Shown: positions 33,379 through 42,487, numbered from the stretch's first letter. The stretch is DNA of 64,000 nt from Corallococcus sp. EGB (GCF_019968905.1 NZ_CP079946.1:2232001-2296000); one strand, 5' to 3'. Notes: generated by a model from the letters alone, not told the origin. Translations and numbers: made by a program.

Positions 33379-36180
33379 ATGCTCGTCCAACGCATCGCCC
33401 TGCTCGCCGAGCGCCTCGGCATCCCGTTGCCTCGCATCGCAGGCCAGACGCGCCTCGGGCTGTCCGGGACCATCCGGGTCACCCGACCGGTGCCGCTGAT
33501 CTTCACGCAACGCGCGGATGAGCAGATCGCGGAGGTCGACCCTGGCCTCGCGCGCGCCGGTCTCATCGACGCCATGAGCGCCTCCCACGTCTGGACGTGG
33601 CTCGAGGTTCGCGGTGCCGAGGGGCGATGGCGTTGGCCGGAGCTGGGTGACGAGCCCGACGTGCTCGCTCGCTGCAGCGAGGGCGACCTCCCCTCGCAGG
33701 GCTTCTCGGTCCTCCTCTCGACGGCTCGCTGGTCGCTGCGCTGCGTACCGGCCCGCGACGGGAGCGGCCTCCTCGTTCTGGGCGTGCTCAAGCCTCGCCG
33801 TGCACCGTGCGCCAGGCTGTTGGTCGCGTCCTTCGGCGACGGCGCCGACGCCAGTTTCGACACGAAGGGCATGTGCACATTGGTCGCGTCCCAGACGCGG
33901 GTGCGCGTACGCGTCGATCAGCGAGAGGTCGAGCGTCAGGCGAACGACGACCGCGACTTCATCACCGGCGTGCGTCGATACCTCGAGGCGCTCCGAAACC
34001 ATGCCGTCTCCTCGACGCCGCGTGCGAAGTACAAGCTCGTCGAACGCGCTCCGGTTCGACTCCGCACGCTCGACGCTGATGCGTGGCCCCGAGCGTTCAC
34101 GCGGCCCGGGACGCTGCTTCAGATCCTCACGGGACCCGACCAGGTTCGCACGCTGCCGATCCTCGACGTCTCCGACGACGGCGACGTCCTCACGATGGAC
34201 GGTGACGACGAGCGCGGCGAGCTGCTCGAGCAGGGAGAGCTGAAGGTTCGGCCCGGTGATGACTCCCTCCGGCGCATGCGCGAGGCACTCGACATGATCG
34301 CGATGGGTACCGACGAGGCGCATGGGCGTCTTCTCGCTGCTCTGACCCACCCCGAGTCGCTGCAAGACCTGCCTCGCTCCGAGAACGCGCCCGCCGACGA
34401 ACAGACTGCTCGTCAGCAGCAGGCGAAGGACCTGGCTCTGAACACGCCGGAGATCGCGCTCATCCACGGCCCGCCCGGCACGGGGAAGACGACCGTCATC
34501 TGCGGCATCGTCGAGGAACTCGTGAAGCGTGGCCAGCGCGTTCTCCTTGTCGCGCCGACGCACGTCGCGCTCGACAACGTTCTCGAGCGCGTTGGAGATC
34601 GATCCGGCGTCACGGCGATTCGCCTTGGCTCACCGGACAACGTCGAGGAGCAGGCCCATCGGTTCCTCCTCCAGCACCGGAGCCGAGATCTGACCCGCCA
34701 TCTCGCGAAGGACCTCCGTGCGGCCACCACTGAGGCGCCGTCGGATGATCCTGTCGTGGCCGTTCAACGTGAGTGGGCTGGGCGCATCGCCAATGACGAG
34801 GAGGCCGGCACGCTGCTCCTCCTCAACGCGAACCTCGTGTGCGCGACGCCCATCGGCATCGCGATGGCGCGCGAGTTCCGTGAGGTCGAGGTCGTCTTCG
34901 ACGTGATGATTCTGGATGAGGCCAGCAAGGCGACCATCACCGACTTCCTCGTGCCCGCCGCGCGCGCGCGGAAGTGGATCTTGGTCGGGGACCATCGGCA
35001 GCTCGCGCCGTACGTCGACCTTGGCGAGTTGGAGGCGGTCGTCTCGGAGCGGGTAAAGCGCGCCGGTGTCGAGGAGCCTGATGCGAGTTGGGTGCGCGAA
35101 CTCAGCACGCGGCTCCGGCAGCACTTCGACAACCGCATGCACCCAGAACCGAAGCGGGTCGCGGACGCATGGCGTGACCTCGTCGACGAGCTGACCCACC
35201 GGTTCGAGATCGACGACCCGACGTTCGACGAGCTCGTGGCGCTAGGAGCCGACCCCGACAAGTGGCGCGAGGCCTCTCGCGCGGCATCCCGCTCCAGCGG
35301 CGATGCGGGGGCGACGAAACGAGCGATGGTACTTCGTCTCGGCGCCGAGCTCCTCGAACTGCAGGCGCTCGCGCTCCCGAGCGTGTTCGAGCACCTCACG
35401 CGCCTCCCTGAGAGCCGGGCCGTGCGCTTGAACTTCCAGCACCGAATGGCGCCGGCCCTGGCATCGTTCTCGTCGGAGCTGGTGTACGGCGGCGACTATC
35501 CTTCGGCGCCGGAGACCGCGAAGCTCGGTCTCGACATCCCGAGCCTCGAAGCTCCAGCCATCTGGATCGACACTGCGTATGCGCCCGCCGCGCGCCGCTA
35601 CGAGCACCCTCGAGACCGAGACTGGTCGGGCGGCGACTACATCAACCCCCTCGAGGTCGACGTCGCAGAGGAGCTTGTGGAGGCCTGCGCGACGTGGGCC
35701 GTCCAGAGCTGGCGCGGCGATCCTCGCGAGCGCGGTCGCGGCGCCGACGCACCGTTCGAGATCGGCGTTACGTCCTTCTATCTGAAGCAGGCGCTCCAAC
35801 TGCGCGATGCCATCTTTCGTAGGCTCGCGAGCGGCACCGACCCGTGGCGCCGGCGATGGAAGAGCCCTGCTGCGAACGGCGCCCCCATCGACATCCACGT
35901 GAGCATCGTCGACAGGTTCCAGGGGCGAGAGAAGGATCTCATCATCCTCTGCACGACGCGCAGCAACCCGAAGGGCCGTCGGGGGCACGTTGACAATCTC
36001 AACCGCCTGAACGTCGCGGTCACTCGCGCTCGGCACAAGCGCATCGTCATCGGCGACTCGACGACGCTCGCAGGGCAAGGCGACGGTCGCCGCAGGCGGC
36101 CCGGGGACCTGCTGGTCCGGCTGTACGAGACCAGCGAGCAAAAGAAGAAGTGGGGACGCGCGCTGGGAGGTCGATCGTGA
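33379..36180 (+). CDS. Upf1-like SF1 helicase/nuclease-associated ATPase
   Basis: A 933-aa protein. An N-terminal domain of about 340 aa has no recognised match. SF1 motifs follow: Walker A IHGPPGTGKTTVICGI (G364-T371), Ia VLLVAPTHVALDNV, motif II VMILDEASKA (D513-S516), motif III ILVGDHRQLAPY, motif IV VRLNFQHRMAPALASF, motif V SIVDRFQGREKDLIIL (D845 on) and motif VI LNVAVTRARHKRIVI (N878 on). DEAS and the VDRFQG block place it with the Upf1/IGHMBP2 (COG1112) helicases that translocate on RNA or ssDNA. Pairing with a PLD-family gene recalls the Mokosh and DISARM defence systems. A large insertion sits between motifs III and IV. Confidence 0.88.
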   Translation: MLVQRIALLAERLGIPLPRIAGQTRLGLSGTIRVTRPVPLIFTQRADEQIAEVDPGLARAGLIDAMSASHVWTWLEVRGAEGRWRWPELGDEPDVLARCSEGDLPSQGFSVLLSTARWSLRCVPARDGSGLLVLGVLKPRRAPCARLLVASFGDGADASFDTKGMCTLVASQTRVRVRVDQREVERQANDDRDFITGVRRYLEALRNHAVSSTPRAKYKLVERAPVRLRTLDADAWPRAFTRPGTLLQILTGPDQVRTLPILDVSDDGDVLTMDGDDERGELLEQGELKVRPGDDSLRRMREALDMIAMGTDEAHGRLLAALTHPESLQDLPRSENAPADEQTARQQQAKDLALNTPEIALIHGPPGTGKTTVICGIVEELVKRGQRVLLVAPTHVALDNVLERVGDRSGVTAIRLGSPDNVEEQAHRFLLQHRSRDLTRHLAKDLRAATTEAPSDDPVVAVQREWAGRIANDEEAGTLLLLNANLVCATPIGIAMAREFREVEVVFDVMILDEASKATITDFLVPAARARKWILVGDHRQLAPYVDLGELEAVVSERVKRAGVEEPDASWVRELSTRLRQHFDNRMHPEPKRVADAWRDLVDELTHRFEIDDPTFDELVALGADPDKWREASRAASRSSGDAGATKRAMVLRLGAELLELQALALPSVFEHLTRLPESRAVRLNFQHRMAPALASFSSELVYGGDYPSAPETAKLGLDIPSLEAPAIWIDTAYAPAARRYEHPRDRDWSGGDYINPLEVDVAEELVEACATWAVQSWRGDPRERGRGADAPFEIGVTSFYLKQALQLRDAIFRRLASGTDPWRRRWKSPAANGAPIDIHVSIVDRFQGREKDLIILCTTRSNPKGRRGHVDNLNRLNVAVTRARHKRIVIGDSTTLAGQGDGRRRRPGDLLVRLYETSEQKKKWGRALGGRS

Positions 36181-37604
36181 AGGCGCCCGAGCTGAAGACC
36201 ATCGCCGCCTCGCTCGGGGACGCAGGTGCGCCGGGACTGCCGACCGTCGTGCTCACGCGTGAGGTGCCGCTCTTCGAGGTCGAGTTCGCGGCGCTTGAGT
36301 TCGCTGAGGAAGCGAAGCTTCCGTCGAGCAACTGGGCTGCGCTCGCGTTGGCCCGCGCCCTCGGCGAGCTGTCGCCGGCTGATGTAGATGCGTACCTCGG
36401 GCTCGGCGAGGCTGTGTCCGAGGGGCTCGTGCGCCGCCTGCTCGACGAAGGGCTGATCGAAGAACGCGCCGACGAGCACGTACAGGCGGCGAAGCCCGCG
36501 GAGGACTCCGGCATCGGTGGCTTCTTCCGTCGCCTCTTCGGCGGTTCGACGGCGCATCCCGTCGAAGCCGTCGCGCCGCCAAGCCGCGTGCAAACGGCTG
36601 CGCGCAAGCTACGCGAGTCTCGCGCATCCAGTACCCCGGTGTGCCGACTCAGCACCGGTGGCGCGCAGGCGCTTGAGCGAGGCGCAGTTGCACAGCGTCG
36701 CGTGCGGCCCGCACGCCTGCTCTTCCTGGCCGAGCCGCTCCTCTTCCTGGGCGTGGTCGATGAGAAGCGCCAGCGACACACGCAGCATCGGCGGCCGAAC
36801 GCGCTCGAGCCCGAGCGCGTTCCCGGCGCGTTCCAGGTGCTCGACGCGACGTTCGCGCTGCCCCCGAGCGAGCGGCTCGGAGCCTGCGGCATCGAGGCGA
36901 ACATACGCGGGTTCTCGGGTCAGTTCGTCGGCATCGTGCCCGGCGCTCAGTGGGAGGTCCGGCAGATGGAGCGCCGGAGCAACAAGGGGCGCGAGGCGCA
37001 GATGGCGCTGTTGGTCCTTGCTGCGTTCCCCTCGTCCGACGCGGACGGGCTCACTTGGCGTGCGTACTTGCGCCAGCAGGATCAAACGCAGGACTGCCCG
37101 CACATCGACGCCGCCTGCTTCCTTCACGAGGACCTGCGCTCGCTCACGTCGCTCCTGAGCGTCATCGAGGGCGATGGAGCGCTTCCGACTCAAGCAGGGC
37201 TTCGTGGCGACGGCGCCTTCGATCTCCGCTGCGATGAGACTCTCTTGCCGAGCCTGCTCGGCGAAGCGGACCGCCCCGCCGACACGTTCCTTCCGGCGCT
37301 GGCCCCAGGCTGGTGGGTCGGCGTTCGCGCGCACGCATCGCCCACCGACATCCATGCGGGGCGCGCAGCCTTCTACGACTTCCTTCGTCGACGCGACGCC
37401 AACCTCCGACGCGACTTCGATGGCACCTGCGCGGAGGTCGCGACGAACCTGATCTCGTACTGGGGCGAGAACCCCGGACTTCCCTCGGCCGACGAGGCCG
37501 CGATCAACCTGTGGGTGAGAGCCGAGCTCCGCGCTGCTCTCTGCATGCGTCGACGCCATCGCGACCTTGTTGCCCCGTATGAGCCCATGGAGCCTGCCCG
37601 ATGA
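36177..37604 (+). CDS. Unknown 475-aa protein between the helicase and PLD genes
   Basis: GTG 36177 overlaps the helicase stop (GTGA), indicating tight coupling. The first roughly 90 residues look like a winged-helix or tandem helical region (WAALALARALGELSPADVDA, EGLVRRLLDEGLIEERADEH). A linker containing GIGGFFRRLFGG follows, then a conserved-looking C-terminal domain: RLLFLAEPLLFLGVVDEKRQ, IRGFSGQFVGIVPGAQWEV and FYDFLRRRDANLRRDFDGTC. No catalytic motif is recognised. By position it is likely an adaptor or substrate-recognition partner of the helicase and nuclease. Confidence 0.75.
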   Translation: MKAPELKTIAASLGDAGAPGLPTVVLTREVPLFEVEFAALEFAEEAKLPSSNWAALALARALGELSPADVDAYLGLGEAVSEGLVRRLLDEGLIEERADEHVQAAKPAEDSGIGGFFRRLFGGSTAHPVEAVAPPSRVQTAARKLRESRASSTPVCRLSTGGAQALERGAVAQRRVRPARLLFLAEPLLFLGVVDEKRQRHTQHRRPNALEPERVPGAFQVLDATFALPPSERLGACGIEANIRGFSGQFVGIVPGAQWEVRQMERRSNKGREAQMALLVLAAFPSSDADGLTWRAYLRQQDQTQDCPHIDAACFLHEDLRSLTSLLSVIEGDGALPTQAGLRGDGAFDLRCDETLLPSLLGEADRPADTFLPALAPGWWVGVRAHASPTDIHAGRAAFYDFLRRRDANLRRDFDGTCAEVATNLISYWGENPGLPSADEAAINLWVRAELRAALCMRRRHRDLVAPYEPMEPAR

Positions 37605-39205
37605 ACGACGAGATGACGGCCCAGCGGGAGACGCCCGCGAGCGCGAGCGACGCGACGAGGGTTTACCTCGGCGAGCAGCGTGTGAAGGGCGTGGTCTTCG
37701 TTCCTGCGCCCGCTGCGCAACCGGCTCCGCATCGCCTCCACGACACGCGGCGTCGAGACGTCCTCCACGTTTCGACCGACGACCTGACCCGAACGGCGCA
37801 CATCCGGCGAGCGCTGGTGGAGCAGATCGCCGAGGCGAAGCAGAAGGTCCTGTTCTGCAGCTTCCTCTTTGTCGACGAGGAGATCGTGCGCGCGCTTTGC
37901 GAGGCTGCGGAGCGCCTTCACGGCGGTGTCTACGTTCTCACCGCGCTCGGGAAGCACCTGCGCGCAGAGGTGCTCGAGCCGAACTCCGACGTCGATGCCA
38001 ACACAGCCAAACTCCAAGACCGCGCGAAGCGTCACGAGGACCATCTGCAGCGCCTCGCACACGCGGGCGTGTGGCTGCGGAGCGCCGAGGACTGCCATGC
38101 GAAGTTCTGCGTGGTCGACGATGCATGCGCGATCGTCACCTCTGCCAACGCGACGCAGGAGGCCTACGAGTCGAACCCCGAGGACGGACTTATAGTCCTC
38201 GATTCACAGGCCGCTCGGGAACTCGGGCGCCTCTTCGCGCACGTCTGGCAGTACCTCTCGACGCTCGAATCAACGCCCGGCGCTAGGCTCGACGTTCGCT
38301 CGCTCACCAGCGCGCGCGCACTCGAGTGGCGGGCGCTGGCAGGCGCCGACGCACTACGACCGGTAACGACCCTCCGCAGCCAGGAGGCGTCGCTTCGCGA
38401 TGCGGCCATCGAGGTCATCGATCGCGCCAAGGATCATCTCGCCATCGCGACGTACAGCTTCATGGGAGTGGAGGAGCATCCAATTGGGGCTGCTCTGGCG
38501 CGAGCACTGGCGAGGAATGTTCGGCTCGACCTGCTCGTCCAGCCTCGGAACCACATCGATGCGCAGAGAGCGTCCCTGGCGTGGCTGGTCGGGCTCGCAC
38601 CGGAGCGGGTGCGGCTCTACGGGCATCGCCGCACGCACACCAAATCGATCGTCGCGGACGGCCAGGCTGCGCTCTTGTGGACGGGAAATCTCGAGGCCCG
38701 GCACGGTTGGGACAACGGCATCGAGGTCGGCGTACTCGTCGAGGACGCCGGCGTCGCGTCGGCGGTGGTGGGCTGGACGGGAGACGTCATGCGGCGGGCG
38801 ACGCACTTCGCCTTGAACACGCCCACGGTGCGCGAGCTCGTGGACGCAGGCCAGCCGCCTGCCCTGGCCGGCGAGTGGACCGTGAAGCTGCCCGCCGGTG
38901 CGCAGAAAGCCGCTGCCGCGCAGGTGCTCTCCCGGAACCCTGTCGAACTGCTCGAAGTGCAGGGCGCCCTCGTACTGAGGTGCGGAGACGAGATGCTCTT
39001 CGACATCCGCGTCGACGAGGCGAGCCGACGGATCGACGTTGTGCGGACCCGGCGCGTCGAGGGGCTCATGGGGAGCCGGAGCAAGGGATGGCTCGCGACC
39101 ACCGTGCTTCACGTGGTCGCTGCGCCGCCACCACCGCCCTCGCAAGGCCGACCGCCACAGCAACAACCGCAACAACGTAGAAGATCGAAAGGACGGCGCC
39201 GATGA
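37601..39205 (+). CDS. Phospholipase D-family protein with two HKD motifs (putative nuclease)
   Basis: A 534-aa protein whose ATG overlaps the previous stop (ATGA). The N-terminal HKD half has VLFCSFLFVDEEIVRALCEA and H166-A-K168...D173 in CHAKFCVVDDACAIVTSANA. The second has LAIATYSFMGVEEHP, H346-T-K348...D353 in THTKSIVADGQAALLWTGN and the acidic partner in WDNGIEVGVL. Both HxK(x4)D motifs are intact, so one active site can form within a single chain. In bacterial conflict operons, such PLD proteins paired with helicases are usually nucleases. A phospholipase role cannot be excluded. The C-terminus is a P/Q-rich then Arg/Lys-rich tail, suited to nucleic-acid contact. Confidence 0.85.
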   Translation: MNDEMTAQRETPASASDATRVYLGEQRVKGVVFVPAPAAQPAPHRLHDTRRRDVLHVSTDDLTRTAHIRRALVEQIAEAKQKVLFCSFLFVDEEIVRALCEAAERLHGGVYVLTALGKHLRAEVLEPNSDVDANTAKLQDRAKRHEDHLQRLAHAGVWLRSAEDCHAKFCVVDDACAIVTSANATQEAYESNPEDGLIVLDSQAARELGRLFAHVWQYLSTLESTPGARLDVRSLTSARALEWRALAGADALRPVTTLRSQEASLRDAAIEVIDRAKDHLAIATYSFMGVEEHPIGAALARALARNVRLDLLVQPRNHIDAQRASLAWLVGLAPERVRLYGHRRTHTKSIVADGQAALLWTGNLEARHGWDNGIEVGVLVEDAGVASAVVGWTGDVMRRATHFALNTPTVRELVDAGQPPALAGEWTVKLPAGAQKAAAAQVLSRNPVELLEVQGALVLRCGDEMLFDIRVDEASRRIDVVRTRRVEGLMGSRSKGWLATTVLHVVAAPPPPPSQGRPPQQQPQQRRRSKGRRR

Positions 39206-40995
39206 CGACGATCGGTGTGTCGTGGGTGTCGTTCAACAACGACCCCTACGAGCGAGAGAAGGACGGCAGGTACCGCGAGCGGGACGGCGAGAAGACCCGG
39301 GGCCCGACGCTCGAGTTCCTCTTCAACGCCGCATCGCCTGTCGCCGGCCGCGTCAAGAAGCACTACCTGCTCGTGCGTCGTCCTCGGAGTCCCGAGCCAG
39401 GCGAACGGCGTGTGGATCCTCGGGAGTCCGACGTCGTCGAGGCGTTGGTCACCGAGCTCGAGCAGCAGAAGGGGGCACCGGAGGTGAGCATCGTGTGGTG
39501 GGACACGGACGCTCCACCCACCGACCATCGAGAGCTGTTCGTGTTCACCGCAAGGGCCCTCGCCGACATCCGGCGAGAGAACCCGCGAGCGGACCTGGTC
39601 GTGAACCTGAGCCCTGGCACGCCGGCTGCGCAGACGGTGATGCTCCTCGCCCTGCAGGCGCGGCTCGCTGGTGACAACGTGCGGGCCTTCCAAGGAACCC
39701 CTCGTGACAAGCGTCGCGACCCAAACGATGTAGTCCGCGAGGTCCCATGGAACCTGCTCGCCGAACTGGCGGCGACGCCCACGGAGATCAACGACGCGAG
39801 CACGCGACCCGCTGCGTGGAGTCTCGAGCACGCGCGTTCACCTCGCCTCCGCGAGGTAGCTGCGCTCGTGAGCCAGTACGGAGGCGTCCCCTTCCCGGTG
39901 CTCATCATCGGCGCGCGAGGGACCGGCAAGACCGAGGTCGCCGAGCGGCTTCGCAGGGGGTTCCGCGAGTCGCTCGTGCAGTCTCCATCCGAGTCCGAGT
40001 GGCACTTCAAGCTCAACTGCGCGGAGTTCCGCGGTGACGCGAACATGCTGAGGAGCGCGCTGTTCGGGCACGTGAAGGGCGTCCACAGTCAGGCGTTCAA
40101 GGATGAAGCTGGCCTCTTCGAGAAGGCGGCCGATGACTGTGTGTTTCTCGACGAGATCCACTGGATGGACCCGCAGGCGCAGGGACTGCTCCTCGTCGCG
40201 CTCCAGCGCAACGGGAGTTTCCGTCGACTCGGCGGCGAAGAGCCGATCCCGGCGAAGTTCCGGTTGGTCGCCGCGACAAACCAACCGCGCAACGTCCTGC
40301 GCGAAAAGCTGACCCCCGACTTCCTCGATCGCATCTCGGACCTGGTGATCGAGTTGCCGGAGCTTCGCGACTGCCGCGAGGACCTCGGGGACATCTGGAA
40401 GTCCGTGGTGCGGCGCGCGTGTGAGGAACTTGTGCAGCGCGACCCAGCGCGCGCGATCGGCCGAGGGACTGGCGCAGCGCGCGTCGACGATCTCGTCGCG
40501 GAGTTCCAGCCCCACCACGCTCGCATCGAGCGGGCCATCAGCGCCATGCGGCTCGCAGGCAACTTCCGCGATCTCGAGAAGCTTGCTCGGCGTCTGCTCG
40601 TCGGCGGGCTCGCGCGAGGCCGCTTCCTCTCGTTGAAGGAGGAACTCGTGCGCACTGAGCTCGAGCGCCTCCGCAAGGACGAGCGCGCGGACGCGGAGCA
40701 GGGGGCCGGCCCTGCGACCACGCTCGTCGACGAACTGCCCACGGTCGCCCGCTGCGAGGACTATCTCCGCGAGGTGCGCGACGCCGGAACAGTTCTCCCT
40801 GGACCGGCGGCCGTCGATGAGTGGGAGCGACGGCTGCTTGTGGCGGCTCACGCGGTCGGCGGCAGCGGCGCCAAGGCAGCCGCGCTGCTTGGCATGAACG
40901 CCCGCACCTACAACGCGAAGATGGAGAAGTGGGCCGTTGCTTCGACGCACGTGAACGGCGGGAAGCGCCGTCGCTCGGCCTCGGACTTCGAATAG
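39202..40995 (+). CDS. CARF-like sensor fused to a sigma-54-activator-type AAA+ and Fis HTH (RtcR-like)
   Basis: A 597-aa protein whose ATG overlaps the PLD stop. Residues 1 to about 195 are a Rossmann-like CARF domain: TIGVSWVSFNNDPYER, EFLFNAASPV, VSIVWWDTD, and the signature strand-loop DLVVNLSPGTPAAQTVMLLA (residues 132-151). The AAA+ domain has Walker A GARGTGKT (237-244), NCAEFRGDANMLRSALFGHV, Walker B VFLDEIHW (D317-E318) and the R-containing RLVAATNQPRNV. The GAFTGA loop of sigma-54 activators is GVHSQA (293-298) here. The C-terminus has a Fis-type HTH (GGSGAKAAALLGMNARTYNA). RtcR has the same order. It likely senses a nucleotide or RNA-end ligand and activates the two sigma-54-type promoters at 32.8-33.0 kb. 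The stop codon lies in a hairpin. Confidence 0.85.
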   Translation: MTTIGVSWVSFNNDPYEREKDGRYRERDGEKTRGPTLEFLFNAASPVAGRVKKHYLLVRRPRSPEPGERRVDPRESDVVEALVTELEQQKGAPEVSIVWWDTDAPPTDHRELFVFTARALADIRRENPRADLVVNLSPGTPAAQTVMLLALQARLAGDNVRAFQGTPRDKRRDPNDVVREVPWNLLAELAATPTEINDASTRPAAWSLEHARSPRLREVAALVSQYGGVPFPVLIIGARGTGKTEVAERLRRGFRESLVQSPSESEWHFKLNCAEFRGDANMLRSALFGHVKGVHSQAFKDEAGLFEKAADDCVFLDEIHWMDPQAQGLLLVALQRNGSFRRLGGEEPIPAKFRLVAATNQPRNVLREKLTPDFLDRISDLVIELPELRDCREDLGDIWKSVVRRACEELVQRDPARAIGRGTGAARVDDLVAEFQPHHARIERAISAMRLAGNFRDLEKLARRLLVGGLARGRFLSLKEELVRTELERLRKDERADAEQGAGPATTLVDELPTVARCEDYLREVRDAGTVLPGPAAVDEWERRLLVAAHAVGGSGAKAAALLGMNARTYNAKMEKWAVASTHVNGGKRRRSASDFE

Positions 40996-41020
40996 CTGCT
41001 TTGACGCAAAAGCGGCTATT
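40991..41020 (+). terminator. Hairpin overlapping the CARF regulator stop codon
   Basis: AATAGCTGCTTT / AAAGCGGCTATT is a 12-bp stem (one G-T pair) with loop GACGCA. The TAG stop of the regulator is inside the stem. A near-identical hairpin occurs at 47764-47793. It also terminates the convergent phage gene. Confidence 0.6.
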
Positions 41021-41032
41021 CGCAGCAGCGCG

Positions 41033-41923
41033 TCACATGCGGCCGGCGCGGTCCCGGGCGGCGATCATCTCGCGCGGGAGCTGCAGCGCCGAGCGCGGCT
41101 TCCTGGTCGGCGCGCACCGCGCCAGGATCGCCTTCCAGCCGTTCCGCACGCTCGCCGCCTCCGCGATGATGCTCGCCACCTCGGCCGGGTCCACGCGCTC
41201 CTCCGAGATCCGCCGCTTCGAGCCGTACTCGGCCGCCAGCGCCCGGCGCTCGGCGGGGCTCTTCGCGCGCGCCGAGATGCGGGCGTAGGCCTCGCACGAG
41301 TAGGCGAACGTCTCGCGCTGCCCGAACTCGATGTCGAGCAGCCACTCCTTCCTGCGCGTCTCGCGGAGCCCGATCGTCCGTCGCTTGCAGTTGTGGAAGA
41401 TGTGCGCGGCCTCGTGGACGATGAAGTCGGCGAACGGATCGTCCTCGGCGAAGTACTCCGGCGAGACGTAGCAGGTCGTCTCCTCGCTCATCCCGACGAT
41501 GCGCGCGGCCTTCTTGCCGAGCAGCTTCGCGCCGACACTGAGGAGGAACAGGTTCGCGAGGTCCCACGCGGAGCGCTCCCACCTGTGATTCAGGATGATC
41601 GGCTCGATGGTGTCGCTCGTGACATAGACGACGGACTTCTCGAACGTCGCGAGCACGATGTCCTGCTCGGCGCGCGCGAAGAGCCCGCGCACCATCGGTT
41701 CGACCTTGGCGCGCGTGAACTCGACGCCGACGTTTGCGGGCACCGGCTCGTGGGAGCGCCCCTTCGCGAGCCGACGGACCTCCTCGACAAGCGCGCCACG
41801 AAGGTCGGCGTGCTGGCGGCGGCCGCGTTCCATGAAGTCACCGGGCCATGCCCAGGCGTCCATGTCGGCGTCGCCGGTGCGAACGTAGCGCTCGATTTCG
41901 TCGGCGATGGTCGGCGTCGACAT
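41033..41923 (-). CDS. HExxH zinc-metallopeptidase-like phage protein
   Basis: A 296-aa protein, the most distal gene of the leftward prophage block. The central DFIVHEAAHIFHNCKRR carries HEAAH, a zinc HExxH motif, with a downstream acidic segment (EWLLDIEFGQRETFAYSCEA) that could supply the third ligand. This arrangement is like ImmA/IrrE-type or SprT-like peptidases. The N-terminal part (ERYVRTGDADMDAWAWPGDF) and the basic C-terminus have no recognised domain. It may cleave a repressor or a host factor (inference from fold only). The start at 41923 is the first Met. Confidence 0.65.
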   Translation of the reverse strand: MSTPTIADEIERYVRTGDADMDAWAWPGDFMERGRRQHADLRGALVEEVRRLAKGRSHEPVPANVGVEFTRAKVEPMVRGLFARAEQDIVLATFEKSVVYVTSDTIEPIILNHRWERSAWDLANLFLLSVGAKLLGKKAARIVGMSEETTCYVSPEYFAEDDPFADFIVHEAAHIFHNCKRRTIGLRETRRKEWLLDIEFGQRETFAYSCEAYARISARAKSPAERRALAAEYGSKRRISEERVDPAEVASIIAEAASVRNGWKAILARCAPTRKPRSALQLPREMIAARDRAGRM

Positions 41924-41981
41924 CAGCGCATCCTACCGCACGCGTTGGTCAACCGGGGCGTTCGATTGGGTCCCGCGAGCT

Positions 41982-42248
41982 TCAGCCCACCAGTTTCTTG
42001 AGGAGCGCCATCCCGCGTTCGGCCTCGGCCGGCGTCGCGTCGGAGAGCTCGAGGTACACGCGGCCGCGGGCGTCGTAGAAGCTCTCGGTCTGCACCACCC
42101 ACCGCTCGCGCTCGGGCGTGGCCAGTTCGACGTCGGCGGCGAGCTTGTGGAGCGCGGCGCTCACGAGGCGATGGCTGGTCCCCTTCGGGAGGCGGATCTT
42201 GATCTGCGGCTCGAGGCTACCGTAGCGGCTCTCGCCCTGGCTCACCGT
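41982..42248 (-). pseudogene. Truncated duplicate of the 47818-48120 phage gene
   Basis: It encodes SRYGSLEPQIKIRLPKGTSH through MALLKKLVG, about 95 percent identical in DNA to 47818-48084. The match stops at GGCTCACCGT (42248), where the 5' end and ribosome site are lost and unrelated sequence of the toxin-like cassette begins. Confidence 0.8.
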
Positions 42249-42487
42249 TGCCCGGTGGGCCTTTGTCGCACCAGAGGAAGTGGGTACGCTGGGTGGAGCA
42301 CTCCCATGCCCTCGGGCCCCATGACAGAGAGGAAGCCTACGCTGGCGAGTCACGGCGGTTGCACGAGGTGTCGGGTCGCCCCACCGCCGAGAGGAGTGTA
42401 CGTGCTCTCGAGAGTCCATGAGGCCGTGGCGAGACAGGGAAGGGCTGATTCTTCGGAGGGTACGCACCAGAAGGCGAGGTACACCCC
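42249..42487 (+). promoter_or_regulatory. Upstream region of the SitBAI-like cassette
   Basis: A 239-bp non-coding stretch between the truncated duplicate and the cassette start. GAGG sits 8 nt before ATG 42488. I see no clear -35/-10 or sigma-54 element. Confidence 0.3.

Noticed and set aside
33289-34563. 424-codon open frame opposite the helicase gene
   Set aside because: Overlaps the helicase N-terminal and Walker A region, whose motifs are convincing in the other strand.
37601-39205. Plain metabolic cardiolipin synthase or phospholipase D
   Set aside because: No membrane spans, and it sits in a coupled operon with a helicase. A nuclease-type PLD is more likely, though substrate was not shown.
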